Assembly: GCF_001659605.2 (NCBI RefSeq)
Contig: NC_035177.2
Coordinates: forward strand, 7,348,780-7,412,779
Direction of reading: 5' to 3'
Length of the DNA: 64,000 nt
Source of the DNA: Manihot esculenta
Lineage: Eukaryota; Streptophyta; Magnoliopsida; Malpighiales; Euphorbiaceae
Shown here: one piece after another, positions 1 to 11,119 of the stretch
How positions within the stretch are numbered: the first letter of the stretch is position 1
How the letters are laid out: each line of letters starts with the position of its first letter
Made by a program: the position numbers and the translations under genes
Notes under the pieces: model-generated
The model's input: only the letters and a program-made list of their open reading frames with translations
What the model was told of the DNA's origin: nothing
Databases searched by the model: none

Positions 1-367
1 GACCCGAAACTGGACGGCTTATCCTGGGAACAGTTTGTAAATGAGTTTGCAGGATGGGTCTTTCCAGACAGTTCAAGAGAGTTTAAAATGATAGAGTTTG
101 AGCAGCTGTGACAGACTGAAGAAATGAGTGTGGATGACTACACAGATAAATTTCTGGATTTGCTTTAGTTTGTGGGTCAGGCTTATGACACTGACCAGAA
201 GAAGGCTAAGAGGTATACCATGAGACTCCACTCTAGGTATTCCTCCCTGATCTTAGCAACAGAGAAAGAGAGTTTCCACACTATATTGGACACAGCCAGA
301 AAAATGGAGGCTACTGCCATCATACAGGGAACAGTAAAGCAATAGGTGGCACAGTCCTTGGGTTCCA
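1..367 (+). pseudogene. gag fragment of old Tekay-type gypsy element (T0)
   Basis: Frame 1 reads as the second half of a Tekay/Del Gag capsid region: a WEQFVNEFAGW block, then [15 protein letters not shown] and YTMRLHSRYSSLIL. It closely parallels the intact element at 44536-49473. In-frame stops lie at 109-111 (TGA where the intact copy has CGA), 166-168 (TAG for CAG) and 343-345. The fragment runs off the left edge of the window. It stops at the 5-bp target duplication TTCCA (363-367) of the solo LTR at 368-603. Its continuation is at 604-644 and then 15138-16636, in the same reading phase once the insertions are discounted. It is not functional. Confidence 0.85.
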
Positions 368-603
368 TGTAACGACTCGGAAACCGGATCGCTACTAGTG
401 CTAGGATCTAGATCGACTTAAGGTCGCCGGGACCCGTAGCAAGCCTACTATACAACCTGAGTACTTGATAAAATCCCATACATGATCATACATTTTCATA
501 AAAACTTTAAACTTTTCATATTTTACCCTTCTAGAGGGTTTCGACATCCGAGATTCCGCCGAAAAGTGGGAATTCCGATGCCGGAGTCTAGCCGGGTATT
601 ACA
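368..603 (-). mobile_element. internally deleted Tekay solo LTR (TSD TTCCA)
   Basis: Begins TGTAACGACTCGG and ends GCCGGGTATTACA, the two ends of the Tekay LTR family in minus orientation. It is only 236 bp, whereas full copies here are 2.2-2.3 kb, so about 2 kb of its middle is gone. It is flanked by the direct repeat TTCCA (363-367 and 604-608), so both termini are original. It interrupts the gag of T0. Confidence 0.88.
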
Positions 604-644
604 TTCCAAGACCTCAAGTACAAGAAGATTTGATCTCTCTTCTC
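604..644 (+). pseudogene. T0 gag segment between two insertions
   Basis: Forty-one bases of T0 gag linker lie between the solo LTR and the copia element. The first five bases are the second TTCCA and the last five (640-644) the first TTCTC. Read from the codon split at 363-367 and on into 15143, the phase stays open into the basic linker and zinc-knuckle region of T0. Confidence 0.75.
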
Positions 645-873
645 TGTTGGGAAATCCTGAGATTATTGCAATCCAAATTGCGCAGCGGAAAAATAAAAAT
701 CTCCGATTCCCTTTCCCAGAATCTGAGTGCTTCGTTTATTTCATAAGAAGGATATGAGACTAACCTTTTAATCTCGTCCAAAAGATACAATGCCGGACTG
801 ATGGTGCTGTCTTTTCAAACGAACACCCTCAATGGTATCCACACGAACTTCTTCTATCCTTCTAGAGTGTTAG
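645..873 (-). repeat. copia 3' LTR, surviving end
   Basis: Matches 13569-13797 of the copia 5' LTR with scattered substitutions. It stops where the Tekay LTR begins at 874. The five bases before the Tekay LTR are GTTAG. No matching copy is present at the far side of the Tekay block, so that boundary was remodelled after insertion. Confidence 0.85.
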
Positions 874-3118
874 TGTAACGACCCGGAAACCGGTACCCCT
901 CAGTAACGGTCCGAACCATCACTGGCACTAGGATCCAGATCGGCTTAAGGCCACCGGGACCCGTAGCAAGCCGACTATACTCTCTGTGTACCTGATAAAT
1001 CCCAGACATGATACAAATAGACTCAACAATCCTGTAAAACTCTGTAGGCTTAACTACTGCTACTCAGATATGTCAATCTGCAATGGCCCTCCGGGCCTAT
1101 ACCAGGGAATACTATCTGCTGTGGGTCATGGGAATGAAACCCTGTTAATCTGTAACACATTCCACTGGTATCTCATCGAAGTCATACATTAAGCCTAACT
1201 CACACATTTCTCATCAAGAAACGTAAAACAGGATTCATGTACAGGGGATTAAGCAAACATCACACAACAGCAAAAACACTAGGGAAAGCACAAGTCTATC
1301 CGTATATGACAGTACAGATCTATACATTACATGACCGTTACTCTTTTAATTACATCATGTCCACTACACTATTACAGCATACATTCAAGCACAACTTTCC
1401 TCTGTCCTCTTGCTGACCTTGATTTCCCATAGCTATCTCAGGACCTGCAAAACTGGGGTTAAGGGAGTGGGATGAGCTCTAGAGCCCAGTGAGGAGGAAC
1501 AGTAAAACAATTCATTAATTACATGCTTTCATGAAATGCATCACATCACAATCATATCAGCTCAAAGATGAACTTGTCACCAGTAACCCTCAACTACATG
1601 TTAGAATACCAACTGTGCCAAGGAGACGATGTCATCACCTGGTCTACACTTATCTCTCTGATATCATAACATGACTAACTGTGCCAAGGAGACGAGGTCT
1701 CACCTGGTCTACACTTAACTCTGATCTGACAGCCCAGCTGTCTCACTCATAGTACCAGGAGCGACCTGGACTATCCAGGGGCGACCTGGTATGGCTATCT
1801 CATGCCATAACTCTGTATCTGCTCTCTGTCAAGGGCTAAGGATCATCCAACATTCATCCACAGGAACAACAACATATGCAATGCATCATATTCGTGAAGT
1901 CTAATGCACACAACCTAATATATAACATGGCAGTTTATGATGTATGGATCATGCTAGAATCATGTCATTTCTTAAGATAAATATTCAGTTTAGTTCCACT
2001 CACCTGTAGCCACTGCTTGGCTAACTCTGGGCTACCTCTAACTCTGAAACAGCTACGACGACTGCTAAACACCTCGGTTCCTCGGGTCCAATCCTACAAT
2101 GGAGGACGCAAATGAGGCACCAAACATACTCTATACAACTGAGAAACAACTCCCCAAAACCCCTCTAGACTACCTCAAAATATGCATGCAAAACAAGCAA
2201 AGGAAGGCTGGACAGGGCACCTTCGGCGGAACCTACGGCGGCCGAATGTCTCCTCCAGAGACGAAAGTCAGGCATGTTCGGCGGCCTAACTTGGACTTTC
2301 GGCGGCCGAACCTGAGTTCATCCAGAACTCAGTTTCGTGCACAAGGACGCCTGCCAGTCCCTCCATCACCTGCTCAGCCCTCAATACATGCAGTTAACCC
2401 CTCTAAAACATGCATAAACACTTTAACAAGCATAAAGGAGCATCAAACAACTTAAACGCCAACAAAACAATACACATAACATGCTTACACCATTAAAACA
2501 TCAAAACTAGACCTACCACCTATATCAACAACTCTACCCTTAACCTCCTTACCAGCTGTTCATAAACCATGAAAACAAGTTAAAAGCTTCCCTTACCTCT
2601 TGAAACCAGATGCTGGGACAACCTAATCACTGAACTATGGCCACCACGACTTCACCTTCACCACACCTCCAACACTCTTCTTTTCTCTCCAAACCTTTCC
2701 AAGACACAACCAACCCTCTGCATAAGCTGATAAAAGCTTGCAGATGAGTCAAGGGAGACGTGGCCTACCCTCTGGTCATGATCTGGAGGTGAACACCTGG
2801 CCAAACCACAGACTGAGGAGTGTGCACAACTAACCGACCACCTCAGCTTCGGCTGCCGAAACTGCATGCAAAACCATGCAACTTTCGGGGGCCGAACATA
2901 ACCTTCGGGGGCCGAACATTGGGCACTTTCGGCGGCCGAACATGACAAAAACTCCTTTGGCCAATTCTCCACGAAACTCAACTCGTTTTCTACGCTAAAC
3001 CTTACAAAGTCTTAAAAACATTTAGCAACTCTTTCTACTACCGTTCTAGAAGTCTCTGACATCCCCGAATTCCACCGGACGGTAGGAATTCCGATGTCTG
3101 ACTTAGCCAGGTATTACA
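874..3118 (-). repeat. Tekay LTR, 3' copy of the minus-strand element
   Basis: 2245 bp, from TGTAACGACCCGG to GTATTACA. It carries TTCGGCGGCCGAA motifs near 2292 and 2929 and CCAGG/CCTGG repeats around 1610-1790. A TGAGTCA plus GAGACGTGG block lies at 2745-2763. Minus-strand splice-like signals bound a 90-bp segment at 2093-2004. Confidence 0.92.
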
Positions 3119-5528
3119 TTCTTCCCCCCTTTAAAAACATTCGTCCTCGAATGTTTACAATACCAATAACATAGATGCAAAAAAACAAGTACGGAAAGCC
3201 TAACACCTTTTTTACGAAGAGACACAGATACCCCTGGAGTAAAACTCCCGGGTTGGCTATACGTTCTGACTCTGCTGACCCTTAACTGCTTAATCTGTGT
3301 CCACACTCTACCTGGATTACTGATCACTCCTGTCTGTACATAGTCCACTTTGACTCTCTTTGCTACCTACTGACTTCCCTTTCTCTTTACCTTTTCTCCG
3401 TTCTATGCACACCACTCTGGTTACACTCACCTTTGCTTCTCTGTACTCACCCGATCAGAGGAGCAACAGCTCTCAAGAAAGACTAGATGACGTGATTATC
3501 GCTTTCTCTATGGTGACACATCACGAGTCACACAGACATGCCTCAAAACCGAACTCAGATTACAGAACTTGGCCTCTATGTCGTGTTCTCTTATCTACAC
3601 CACTTAGTAGATAAGGGGCATGCTTCTCTATTCTAGTCTACACTTTTGCTGCGCCACTCTAATCCTTGCCCGCCTTTCTTCTTCTTTTCTATCCTGACTT
3701 TTTTTCTCTTTTGATCCTTCGAACTACACTGGACTATCTCTAGTTCTTTAGCGCTTTAGCTCGTCTCTCTAGGATAAACTGATAAGCGACTTTTAACTGA
3801 GGGCAGCTAACATCTCATCTGCCTTTCCCAGTAAATATTATCTTGTATACGCAGAGTCGCTGAGCAGTGTTACCCCTGACCTCTGGTTTACTCATCTATT
3901 ACACTGACTTTTCTCTCTTAGTCGCAACATTTAGTTCCCACCCACCTCTTAGATCTATCGTGGAGGCTAATCAGTTCCAACTAGCGGTCTCCACCGATCT
4001 GCGTGGGATTACCTATCCTTGGTAGTGACCTTGTGCAACTGTTCACAGTTGTGACAAAATCTCAAGGTTTCATCCTTCGGTTCTCACAATGATACTGGAA
4101 CATTCCAGGGTGTGTGGTACTAAGTCGGATAGAAGCCTTCGCTACCAAGTGCACACTGCTTACTATCTCTCTCACTCCTGCCATTATGTTTCTTTCTACC
4201 TCTTACAACTTTTTCACGTCTGACATGCTACAGGTACCATTTCACAGGAAGAGATGAAGATAAGTCTAGGCTTCATCCTCACTTGACTTCCCGACTCTAT
4301 TGGTAATCCTGCTAACGTGGCTGGAATATATCACTCTCTTTCTCTTTTTCTGTCTATGCGTACTGAGGCTGGTTCCCTGCCCTGACTATTCTGCTCTCAA
4401 ACAAGAGCAAGAAAACCCCTGATTACCCTGCCTAAAGAATTCACGAGTCTGTAGGGCTGATATCAACCTTCTGGGTATGCTATACTGTCCCCTCTAAGGA
4501 CTAACTCGGATCCATCCGAGCCTTTGACCCCTAAACTCTCCTACCTTGTCGTTGCAGACTTCGGTAGTACCTCGAGTAGCTAGCCAATCCGCCCTAGATT
4601 GACATCACTAGTCAACTCTAGAACCATAAGGTCAGCTGGATTGCATCCACTACTCGCAACAAACTCTGAATTGAATTGACAGACTGACTCTGCCACAGAT
4701 GGATCACACTCGGGTCTATCAACCCAAAGAAACTTTCTAAGCCCAGAAGTTATCAACCCCCCCCCTCTATCTATGGCTCTCAAAACAGGGAAAGAAACAT
4801 CAGGGTCCATGATAACCTACACATCTGAACACTCTCAAGTGAACGTATCTGACGTCACCGTGTTCGATGTGTTAGCCTCCTACTGAGTCAGGATGAAGAT
4901 CCAAACTAAAGCTAACGAATCTTTCCTCGGGAACCGACCACAAATTAGGAGAACTCGCTCCTCCTGTCTCAACCGCTGTCCTGAAACATGGCTAGAGCTA
5001 CAGGCTGAGTTACACTACTAGCAGTCATCTGCTGGGACTGTGCCACTCAGGGCCGCAGTAGGATACTCACAGAAAATGAGTCCTTCCTGCTCGCATCTAT
5101 ACATGCCGTAGTCCCATATCAACAGACTACTTTTGTGTACACTCCACGCCTCACGTATCCAGAACTATCTGAACTAAAGCTCAATCGCCATCTAAACCCA
5201 GACTAACTGAAATCTCTATCTGACCTTTCTTACTTTACGTTATTCTACTCTGTTCTTTCTCTGCTTGGTTCTACCTCATTTACTCTTCTTTTTGCTTACT
5301 TTTCTCTTACTTACTTTTCTTCTTGTTATTTTTTTTTTTTACTCTTCATTGTCTTACGCTATTCTCTGTCTTATGTCAAGATACTTGAGATCTCTATTAC
5401 GGGATGAGATCACTCTCTCTCTAGCTGGATTGATAAAATCCACGGCTATAGCTCTCAAGCTCTTTCCTGGCTCACTAACCTTGAACTCTTTATCTCTGAC
5501 CATCTAACTCTATTACACGTTCCTATTT
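3119..5528 (-). pseudogene. decayed pol of the minus-strand Tekay element
   Basis: No long frame survives. Homology to intact Tekay pol can be followed by eye. A protease remnant at 4810-4580 keeps [11 protein letters not shown] and PADLMVLELT, but the catalytic DPGAS has become DPDVS and the frame is broken. RT N-terminal traces lie at about 4160-3990 (including a GTTGCACAAGGTCACTACCAAG stretch split over the RQLNKVTTK codons). Beyond that, most of RT, RNase H and integrase are deleted. The 3' end (3156-3119) keeps a perfect 9-bp hairpin, AAACATTCG and CGAATGTTT around TCCT, and a purine tract next to the LTR. These are the cis elements a trans-mobilised copy would need. Confidence 0.75.
5050..5180 (-). 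pseudogene. second, decayed Gag zinc-knuckle region
   Basis: On the minus strand this reads as a mutated version of the Gag CCHC region: a GGGACTACGGCATGTATAG stretch followed by the equivalent of GCxQEGxxxxxECP. It lies downstream of the gag frame at 6944-5529, which already has its own intact knuckle. The element therefore holds two knuckle regions, one open and one decayed. Confidence 0.6.
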
Positions 5529-6944
5529 TCACATCAACTGATCTTCTACTAGTGTCCAGAAAACCATACACACAGCAGAACACTCAAAAGTGAGCTTACC
5601 TGGCACCACTGTGTTCGGTGTGTCAGTCTCTGGCTGAACCTGGGTGCAAATCCGAGCCGGAACTAACAGACTTCCACTTAAGGAACCTCCTGAAGAAGGG
5701 ACTACTCCCCTTTCGCTATCTCTGGTTGGAGCTTCTGGTGGAATGATATGGTCTGAGGATGTCTGTGGGAATTGTGCTGACACGATTCTAGTGGGACACT
5801 CTCGTGCCATGTGCCCCTCCTGTCCGCACTTGAAACATGCTGTTGTCCCAGCCCGACAGACTCCTTTGTGCCTTCTACCACACGTCGCACATCTAGAACT
5901 ATCCCAACCAGAACTCGAACCCTCGCAAAAACCCATGCCAAACTTTACCCTAGTCCAGAACTCTCTTTTCTTTGACCCTTTCAGGCCTCTCACTTTCTTT
6001 TTATTCTTTGCAGCAGCCTCACCCAAAGGGAAACGATCACTGTTCTCTGGGTCAGTTTCTACACTCATGTTTTCTGTCTGCCCTGGCTGCTTACATGCAC
6101 TCTCTTTACACTCCCTTGACCTATTTGGACAAGCCCATCCTGCAAACTCTGTAGCAAACTGCTCCCAGGATAAGCTTTCTACCCTCGGGTCCACATACTG
6201 GGTGAACCATTTCCTTGCCTTCTCACATTTCACTGTGACCCCTGCCATCTGCATGGCTCTACTCTCACTGACTCCCAACTCATCAGTTATCATCTTGACC
6301 AGTCTAAGATACTCCAAAGGGTCATCACCAGTCTCAAATTTGGGAACATCCAACCTCAAATAAGCTGTCATCTGCACAATACTGTCCCCAGGTGAACTCG
6401 GCTTGGGTGTTTGGACAATTGGGGCTACTGGTTCTACTGGTGGTGGAGGAGGTGTAACATGCCCCGGGTTAGGGGTTACTGACCCTGGGTAACCAAAGAC
6501 GGGTGGGAACATGGGATACTGTAGATATGACGGGTAAAAGGAAGGATAGGACATAAAGGTGGGATATGGGTTATACCTAGGAAACTCTGATGTACCTCTC
6601 ATCGGGTACTCTGCCCCCCACTGGTAGGGTGGATACTGAGGTGGAACAAACCTCGAGGCCTGAGTGCCTTCTTGGGACTCACCCATATCTCCTCCCAACC
6701 TACTCCTGCCAAAGCTACCATCTCTACTCTGCTCATCCTCCTCTATTCCTCTCATACACCCTGACATACCACTCTGAACGACTCCCCTTCTACTCTCATC
6801 AACAGACCTTCTAGGGTCCCTTGATGTACCTTCTCTGCTTATACTATCTGATGTTGCCCTTTGCAGAACGGGGAGATGAGCATCCATGTCCTCATCCTCC
6901 GGCGGAGCTCCTGTCAATCTAACAGATCGACGAGTTCCTCTCAT
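5529..6944 (-). CDS. truncated Gag of non-autonomous Tekay element
   Basis: 471-codon frame. I chose the start at MRGTRRSVRL because the same sequence opens Gag in the relatives at 44536 and 52025, each just after a splice-acceptor-like TTTTCAG. In order: a basic N-terminus, a Pro/Tyr-rich segment, the first half of the capsid domain (YLRLVKMITDELG to EQFATEFAGWA), then an abrupt change to unrelated sequence where the second half of the capsid should be. A basic KNKKKVRGLKG linker and two zinc-binding clusters follow: CATCGRRHKGVC (CX2CX3HX3C) and CFKCGQEGHMARECP (CX2CX4HX4C). The frame ends 11 residues past the point where protease should begin; the catalytic Asp lies in another frame. It would bind RNA but probably cannot build a normal particle alone. 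Confidence 0.7.
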   Translation of the reverse strand: MRGTRRSVRLTGAPPEDEDMDAHLPVLQRATSDSISREGTSRDPRRSVDESRRGVVQSGMSGCMRGIEEDEQSRDGSFGRSRLGGDMGESQEGTQASRFVPPQYPPYQWGAEYPMRGTSEFPRYNPYPTFMSYPSFYPSYLQYPMFPPVFGYPGSVTPNPGHVTPPPPPVEPVAPIVQTPKPSSPGDSIVQMTAYLRLDVPKFETGDDPLEYLRLVKMITDELGVSESRAMQMAGVTVKCEKARKWFTQYVDPRVESLSWEQFATEFAGWACPNRSRECKESACKQPGQTENMSVETDPENSDRFPLGEAAAKNKKKVRGLKGSKKREFWTRVKFGMGFCEGSSSGWDSSRCATCGRRHKGVCRAGTTACFKCGQEGHMARECPTRIVSAQFPQTSSDHIIPPEAPTRDSERGVVPSSGGSLSGSLLVPARICTQVQPETDTPNTVVPGKLTFECSAVCMVFWTLVEDQLM

Positions 6945-7194
6945 CCTGCCTCTGAAAAGCACAACATCACACAAACATATCAGTAAATGATCCATGTAGG
7001 AATACATGAATCCACAACACATATAAAGAACATACATGCAACTCATCATGGCATTTCACATCAGCATGCAAGACAGGACTCCACATCCTATCCTAGTGGA
7101 CATGAGTTTAACTTATTGTGCTTTCCTTCCTATACAAAACAACACCTCTTTCCGATGTGGGATATCTCAACACACCGTACTCTTGAGGCCCTAT

Positions 7195-7207
7195 GCTCTG
7201 ATACCAA
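7195..7207 (-). promoter_or_regulatory. primer-binding site (initiator tRNA-Met type)
   Basis: GCTCTGATACCAA on the plus strand is the complement of TTGGTATCAGAGC, two bases from the LTR edge at 7210. It fixes the minus orientation of the element and shows that 7210-9474 is its 5' LTR. Confidence 0.93.
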
Positions 7208-7209
7208 TC

Positions 7210-9474
7210 TGTAACGACCCGGAAACCGGTACCCCTCAGTAACGGTCCGAACCATCACTGGCACTAGGATCCAGATCGGCTTAAGGCCGCCGGGACCCGT
7301 AGCAAGCCGACTATACTCTCTGTGTACCTGATAAATCCCAGACATGATACAAATAGACTCAACAATCCTGTAAAACTCTGTAGGCTTAACTACTGCTACT
7401 CAGATATGTCAATCTGCAATGGCCCTCCGGGCCTATACCAGGGAATACTATCTGCTGTGGGTCATGGGAATGAAACCCTGTTAATCTGTAACACATTCCA
7501 CTGGTATCTCATCGAAGTCATACATTAAGCCTAACTCACACATTTCTCATCAAGAAACGTAAAACAGGATTCATGTACAGGGGATTAAGCAAACATCACA
7601 CAACAGCAAAAACACTAGGGAAAGCACAAGTCTATCCGTATATGACAGTACAGATCTATACATTACATGACCGTTACTCTTTTAATTACATCATGTCCAC
7701 TACACTATTACAGCATACATTCAAGCACAACTTTCCTCTGTCCTCTTGCTGACCTTGATTTCCCATAGCTATCTCAGGACCTGCAAAACTGGGGTTAAGG
7801 GAGTGGGATGAGCTCTAGAGCCCAGTGAGGAGGAACAGTAAAACAATTCATTAATTACATGCTTTCATGAAATGCATCACATCACAATCATATCAGCTCA
7901 AAGATGAACTTGTCACCAGTAACCCTCAACTACATGTTAGAATACCAACTGTGCCAAGGAGACGATGTCATCACCTGGTCTACACTTATCTCTCTGATAT
8001 CATAACATGACTAACTGTGCCAAGGAGACGAGGTCTCACCTGGTCTACACTTAACTCTGATCTGACAGCCCAGCTGTCTCACTCATAGTACCAGGAGCGA
8101 CCTGGACTATCCAGGGGCGACCTGGTATGGCTATCTCATGCCATAACTCTGTATCTGCTCTCTGTCAAGGGCTAAGGATCATCCAACATTCATCCACAGG
8201 AACAACAACATATGCAATGCATCATATTCGTGAAGTCTAATGCACACAACCTAATATATAACATGGCAGTTTATGATGTATGGATCATGCTAGAATCATG
8301 TCATTTCTTAAGATAAATATTCAGTTTAGTTCCACTCACCTGTAGCCACTGCTTGGCTAACTCTGGGCTACCTCTAACTCTGAAACAGCTACGACGACTG
8401 CTAAACACCTCGGTTCCTCGGGTCCAATCCTACAATGGAGGACGCAAATGAGGCACCAAACATACTCTATACAACTGAGAAACAACTCCCCAAAACCCCT
8501 CTAGACTACCTCAAAATATGCATGCAAAACAAGCAAAGGAAGGCTGGACAGGGCACCTTCGGCGGAACCTTCGGCGGCCGAATGTCTCCTCCAGAGACGA
8601 AAGTCAGGCATGTTCGGCGGCCTAACTTGGACTTTCGGCGGCCGAACCTGAGTTCATCCAGAACTCAGTTTCGTGCACAAGGACGCCTGCCAGTCCCTCC
8701 ATCACCTGCTCAGCCCTCAATACATGCAGTTAACCCCTCTAAAACATGCATAAACACTTTAACAAGCATAAAGGAGCATCAAACAACTTAAACGCCAACA
8801 AAACAATACACATAACATGCTTACACCATTAAAACATCAAAACTAGACCTACCACCTATATCAACAACTCTACCCTTAACCTCCTTACCAGCTGTTCATA
8901 AACCATGAAAACAAGTTAAAAGCTTCCCTTACCTCTTGAAACCAGATGCTGGGACAACCTAATCACTGAACTATGGCCACCACGACTTCACCTTCACCAC
9001 ACCTCCAACACTCTTCTTTTCTCTCCAAACCTTTCCAAGACACAACCAACCCTCTGCATAAGCTGATAAAAGCTTGCAGATGAGTCAAGGGAGACGTGGC
9101 CTACCCTCTGGTCATGATCTGGAGGTGAACACCTGGCCAAACCACGGACTGAGGAGTGTGCACAACTAACCGACCACCTCAGCTTCGGCTGCCGAAACTG
9201 CATGCAAAACCATGCAACTTTCGGGGGCCGAACATAACCTTCGGGGGCCGAACATTGGGCACTTTCGGTGGCCGAACTTAACCTTCGGGGGCCGAACATG
9301 ACAAAAACTCCTTTGGCCAATTCTCCACGAAACTCAACTCGTTTTCTACGCTAAACCTTACAAAGTCTTAAAAACATTTAGCAACTCTTTCTACTACCGT
9401 TCTAGAAGTCTCTGACATCCCCGAATTCCACCGGACGGTAGGAATTCCGATGTCTGACTTAGCCGGGTATTACA
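7210..9474 (-). repeat. Tekay LTR, shared central copy
   Basis: 2265 bp. Nearly identical to 874-3118, with a few substitutions and one additional 20-bp unit near 9265-9290 (a second GGCCGAAC...TTCGGGGGCCGAAC). It acts as the 5' LTR for the element to its left and the 3' LTR for the stub to its right. TGAGTCA/GAGACGTGG block at 9081-9098. Confidence 0.92.
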
Positions 9475-10286
9475 TTCTTCCCCCCTTTAAAAACATTCGT
9501 CCTCGAATGTTTACAATACCAATAACATAGATGCAAAAAAACAAGTACGGAAAGCCTAACACCTTTTTTACGAAGAGACACAGATACCCCTGGAGTAAAA
9601 CTCCCGGGTTGGCTATACGTTCTGACTCTGCTGACCCTTAACTGCTTAATCTGTGTCCACACTCTACCTGGATTACTGATCACTCCTGTCTGTACATAGT
9701 CCACTTTGACTCTCTTTGCTACCTACTGACTTCCCTTTCTCTTTACCTTTTCTCCGTTCTATGCACACCACTCTGGTTACACTCACCTTTGCTTCTCTGT
9801 ACTCACCCGATCAGAGGAGCAACAGCTCTCAGGAAAGACTAGATGACGTGATTATCGCTTTCTCTATGGTGACACATCACGAGTCACACAGACATGCCTC
9901 AAAACCGAACTCAGATTACAGAACTTGGCCTCTATGCCGTGTTCTCTTATCTACACCACTTAGTAGATAAGGGGCATGCTTCTCTATTCTAGTCTACACT
10001 TTTGCTGCGCCACTCTAATCCTTGCCCGCCTTTCTTCTTCTTTTCTATCCTGACTTTTTTTCTCTTTTGATCCTTCGAACTACACTGGACTATCTCTAGT
10101 TCTTTAGCGCTTTAGCTCGTCTCTCTAGGATAAACTGATAAGCGACTTTTAACTGAGGGCAGCTAACATCTCATCTGCCTTTCCCAGTAAATATTATCTT
10201 GTATACGCAGAGTCGCTGAGCAGTGTTACCCCTGACCTCTGGTTTACTCATCTATTACACTGACTTTTCTCTCTTAGTCGCAACAT
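9475..10286 (-). mobile_element. internal 3' stub of an upstream tandem Tekay copy
   Basis: Repeats 3119-3930 with only isolated differences, including the hairpin (9491-9512) and purine tract beside the LTR. Homology ends at GCAACAT, after which copia gag begins. No coding sequence is recognisable. Confidence 0.88.
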
Positions 10287-10419
10287 AGGACTTTTTCTCT
10301 TGCTTGAGAACAATTCTCAAGTTTCTAAACCAGTCAATAAAATTAGTCTCATTTTCTTTCAGTTTATCTTTCTCAAGGATGAATCGCAGTGATAAGGTGG
10401 AATTATTATTAGCAGCCAT
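10287..10419 (-). pseudogene. copia gag, N-terminal fragment
   Basis: From the ATG at 10419 the minus strand gives about 44 codons beginning MAANNNSTLSLRF and containing FIDWFRNLRIVLKQEKK. That is the standard N-terminal signature of plant copia Gag. It is cut at the Tekay junction at 10287. The rest of gag and pol is absent from the window. Confidence 0.85.
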
Positions 10420-11119
10420 AATTGTCTACAAAATATGCAAATATAATCAATTTAGTAAATTAATAGTGAGGTGATAATAATCTCCCACTAAAATATAACC
10501 TAAAAAATAATAATATTTTAGTGGGCTAAGATCCATATTTCACCTAATTCTAAGTCAATTTTGGCATGACGCTTAGAATTAAGTTATTTAGGTAGGTAAC
10601 TCCTTACCAATTTTATCTAATGTAACTCATAGATTATGAGGTGTTGACATCATATGTCAAATGCATGTTATATCCCATCTAATGCCTTAGGCCCAAAACC
10701 GTTTTGATAGCCTAATTAAGCTCAACCAAAATTAAATAAATGAGTAACTATTACTCATCCTATCTTACTAGGATAACCTAAGTACTTTGCTTTGACAAAA
10801 CCTGCATTTTGGTGATCTTAGTCTTGATAGGTATTTAATATATGGGTGGCATTAAAACTTAAAATTTTAGAGTGAGGGTTCAACTTTTAATTTTAATTAT
10901 TTTGTCTTGCATATATATATATTATAGCATCCTATATGCATACATATATATATAGACAATAATGCATAGTATCTCATACTAATATATGACAAAATAATAA
11001 AATATAGTCATTTAAATTTGATTTAAAGACTAAAAGAAAATAATAATTTATAATTTATTTTCTTATTAAATTTTTTTTATTTTTTTTATTTTTAGGGGCA
11101 GAATCGTAATTTAGGGCAT
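10420..11119 (-). other. copia 5' leader, AT-rich half
   Basis: Untranslated leader between copia gag and the Athila-type solo LTR. AT-rich, with short TATATA runs near 10910-10960 and a poly-T stretch around 11070-11095. No gene is seen. It ends with the TSD copy GGCAT (11115-11119). Confidence 0.6.

Larger units (their letters stand above)
874..10286 (-). mobile_element. Tekay-type gypsy tandem sharing one LTR (internal stub-LTR-internal-LTR)
   Basis: Read on the minus strand, the order is an internal 3' portion (10286-9475), LTR (9474-7210), primer site, gag-like frame, decayed pol (to 3119), and LTR (3118-874). The stretch 9475-10286 repeats 3119-3930 almost base for base, so the central LTR serves as 3' LTR of a truncated upstream element and 5' LTR of the complete one. 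The junction at about 10286/10287 abuts copia gag with no duplication. The LTR pair differs at only a handful of sites plus one 20-bp unit, so the element is young although its pol is dead. Confidence 0.85.

Noticed and set aside
2099..2455. 118-codon plus-strand frame in the minus-strand LTR (repeated at 8435-8791)
   Set aside because: Antisense to the LTR's own orientation and driven by the motif repeats; no protein features.
5644..6363. Plus-strand 239-codon frame
   Set aside because: It is the antisense shadow of the Gag frame at 6944-5529, which has real domain motifs.
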